From assembly GCA_026988445.1 (NCBI GenBank), contig JALSLF010000364.1, positions 1-13,163 on the forward strand: 13,163 nt of DNA. Direction: 5' to 3'. Source of the stretch: Bacteroidales bacterium (GTDB taxonomy: Bacteria > Bacteroidota > Bacteroidia > Bacteroidales > NBLH01). A program made the translations under genes and the position numbers. How positions within the stretch are numbered: position 1 is the stretch's first letter; every line of letters begins with the position of its first letter. Under the pieces are notes generated by a model. The model ran no database searches. It saw only the letters and a list, made by a program, of their open reading frames with translations, and had not been told where the DNA came from. Below are positions 12,300 through 13,163 of this stretch, in pieces.

Positions 12300-13163
12300 T
12301 TACCACCCTCCTCCCAATGCTTTATAGAGTTTTAAATAAGCACGCAGGTATTCATCAAAAGTTTGTATTGCAATTAGCTCGGCATCAAACAACTGCCTGT
12401 TCGATTCTAATACTTCAAGATAGCTGCTTACCCCACGGTCGTATCGTGCTCTGGATAGCCGAAGTGCATTTTCTGCCGCTTTTACCTGTCGTTTGCGGGC
12501 TGCCAATTCATTTTTGTACGTATTAATTTCAACCAAAGCATCTTCTACTTCACTAAAAGCGGTTAGTACTGTCTTTTCATAGCTTAAAAGCATTTGCTTT
12601 GTTCGTTCGCGTTCCACATCAACCCTGCGTTTGTTTTTATTAAAATTGAATAATGGCCCGAGCATTTGCCCTCCAACCGACCATATTAATCCATCGGCAG
12701 AAGTTAATGTACTTAATTCGTTGCTGCCCAAGCCAAACATTGCCGTAAGACTAAATGAAGGGAAACGCATGGCTTGTGCCACACCGATTTGTGCATTTTG
12801 AGCAGCCAAAACTTGTTCCGCTTCGCGAATATCGGGTCGCCTTTCAAGTAATTGAGACGGCAAACCGGGTGGAATTTCCGGTGGAATAATTTGTTCGGAT
12901 AATTTTTTATCTGTTTCGATATCCCCCGGATGCTCACCAATTAAAATACGCAAAATATATTCTGTTTTTTTAATTAAACGTTGGTATAAATAAACAGCAG
13001 CTTCGGCTTGTGCCTCTTGAATTTGGGCTTGATTAAGATCAATTTCGGGAACAATACCTTTTTCAAAACGGGCGGTTATAATACCTAAATATTCTTTACG
13101 CGATTCGTAGGTTTTTTTTGAAATATCATATCTTGCCTTATAATCTAATAATAAAAAATAATT
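12300..13163 (-). CDS. TolC/NodT-family efflux outer-membrane protein (3' part)
   Basis: The gene runs off the right edge; the 287 C-terminal residues are visible, as I extended the frame without a stop to 13163. It belongs to the outer-membrane channel family of RND-type efflux systems (OprM/NodT): a trimeric channel with two repeats of strand and long helix. Visible landmarks are RFEKGIVPEIDLNQAQIQEA in the first repeat, then QLLERRPDIREAEQVLAAQN followed by AQIGVAQAMRFPSFSLTAMFG, and the second helical hairpin ending RYDRGVSSYLEVLESNRQLF and AYLKLYKALGGGW. The signal peptide and N-terminal half are outside the window. Partner membrane-fusion and pump genes would be expected upstream, beyond the edge. 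Stop codon TAA at 12302-12300. Confidence 0.93.
   Translation of the reverse strand, partial: NYFLLLDYKARYDISKKTYESRKEYLGIITARFEKGIVPEIDLNQAQIQEAQAEAAVYLYQRLIKKTEYILRILIGEHPGDIETDKKLSEQIIPPEIPPGLPSQLLERRPDIREAEQVLAAQNAQIGVAQAMRFPSFSLTAMFGLGSNELSTLTSADGLIWSVGGQMLGPLFNFNKNKRRVDVERERTKQMLLSYEKTVLTAFSEVEDALVEINTYKNELAARKRQVKAAENALRLSRARYDRGVSSYLEVLESNRQLFDAELIAIQTFDEYLRAYLKLYKALGGGW

Overview
The window looks like chromosomal DNA of an AT-rich member of the Bacteroidota, probably an anaerobic or facultative Bacteroidales-like lineage. The evidence is the ribosomal and housekeeping order rplM-rpsI-rpsB-tsf-pyrH, promoters of the Bacteroidota type (TTG, about 19 bases, TAnnTTTG), A-rich leaders without Shine-Dalgarno sequences, a lipoprotein with a short Bacteroidota-style signal, a tRNA without encoded CCA, and a tungsten-type aldehyde:ferredoxin oxidoreductase. 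No species can be named from sequence reading alone.

Layout. (1) Positions 1-349 hold a decayed array of intergenic repeats. (2) Positions 491-5384 hold an accessory metabolic locus on the + strand: an SCP2-like small protein, an iron-dependent alcohol dehydrogenase, an aldehyde ferredoxin oxidoreductase (AOR) and a TetR-type regulator. They are separated by unusually repeat-rich gaps: two REP-like palindromes, a 31-bp-arm hairpin, and two related dyads (ACTA-N6-TAGT) upstream of the AOR gene that are candidate regulator sites. (3) Positions 5450-6217 encode an unrecognised lipoprotein, probably of concanavalin-like fold. (4) Positions 6246-9938 are the translation cluster rplM-rpsI-rpsB-tsf-pyrH, with a clear promoter at its head, hairpins after rpsB and tsf, and a strong terminator after pyrH. 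(5) Positions 9961-12153 hold a stand-alone CheW-like protein (- strand), a divergent Sir2-family protein, and Dps with its own promoter and terminator. (6) Positions 12155-12281 are tRNA-Leu(CAA) with its own promoter on the - strand. (7) From 12300 to the right edge is the 3' part of a TolC/NodT-type efflux outer-membrane gene on the - strand.

How the genes fit together. ADH and AOR would interconvert an alcohol, its aldehyde and the carboxylic acid, passing electrons to NAD(P) and ferredoxin respectively. The SCP2-like neighbour suggests, as inference only, a lipophilic substrate, and the TetR gene just downstream is the natural candidate regulator. This locus with its paired dyads is the best candidate for an incompletely described system here. 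The translation cluster is ordinary in content. Its promoter shares an 11-base start-region sequence with the tRNA-Leu promoter, which hints at common growth-linked control.
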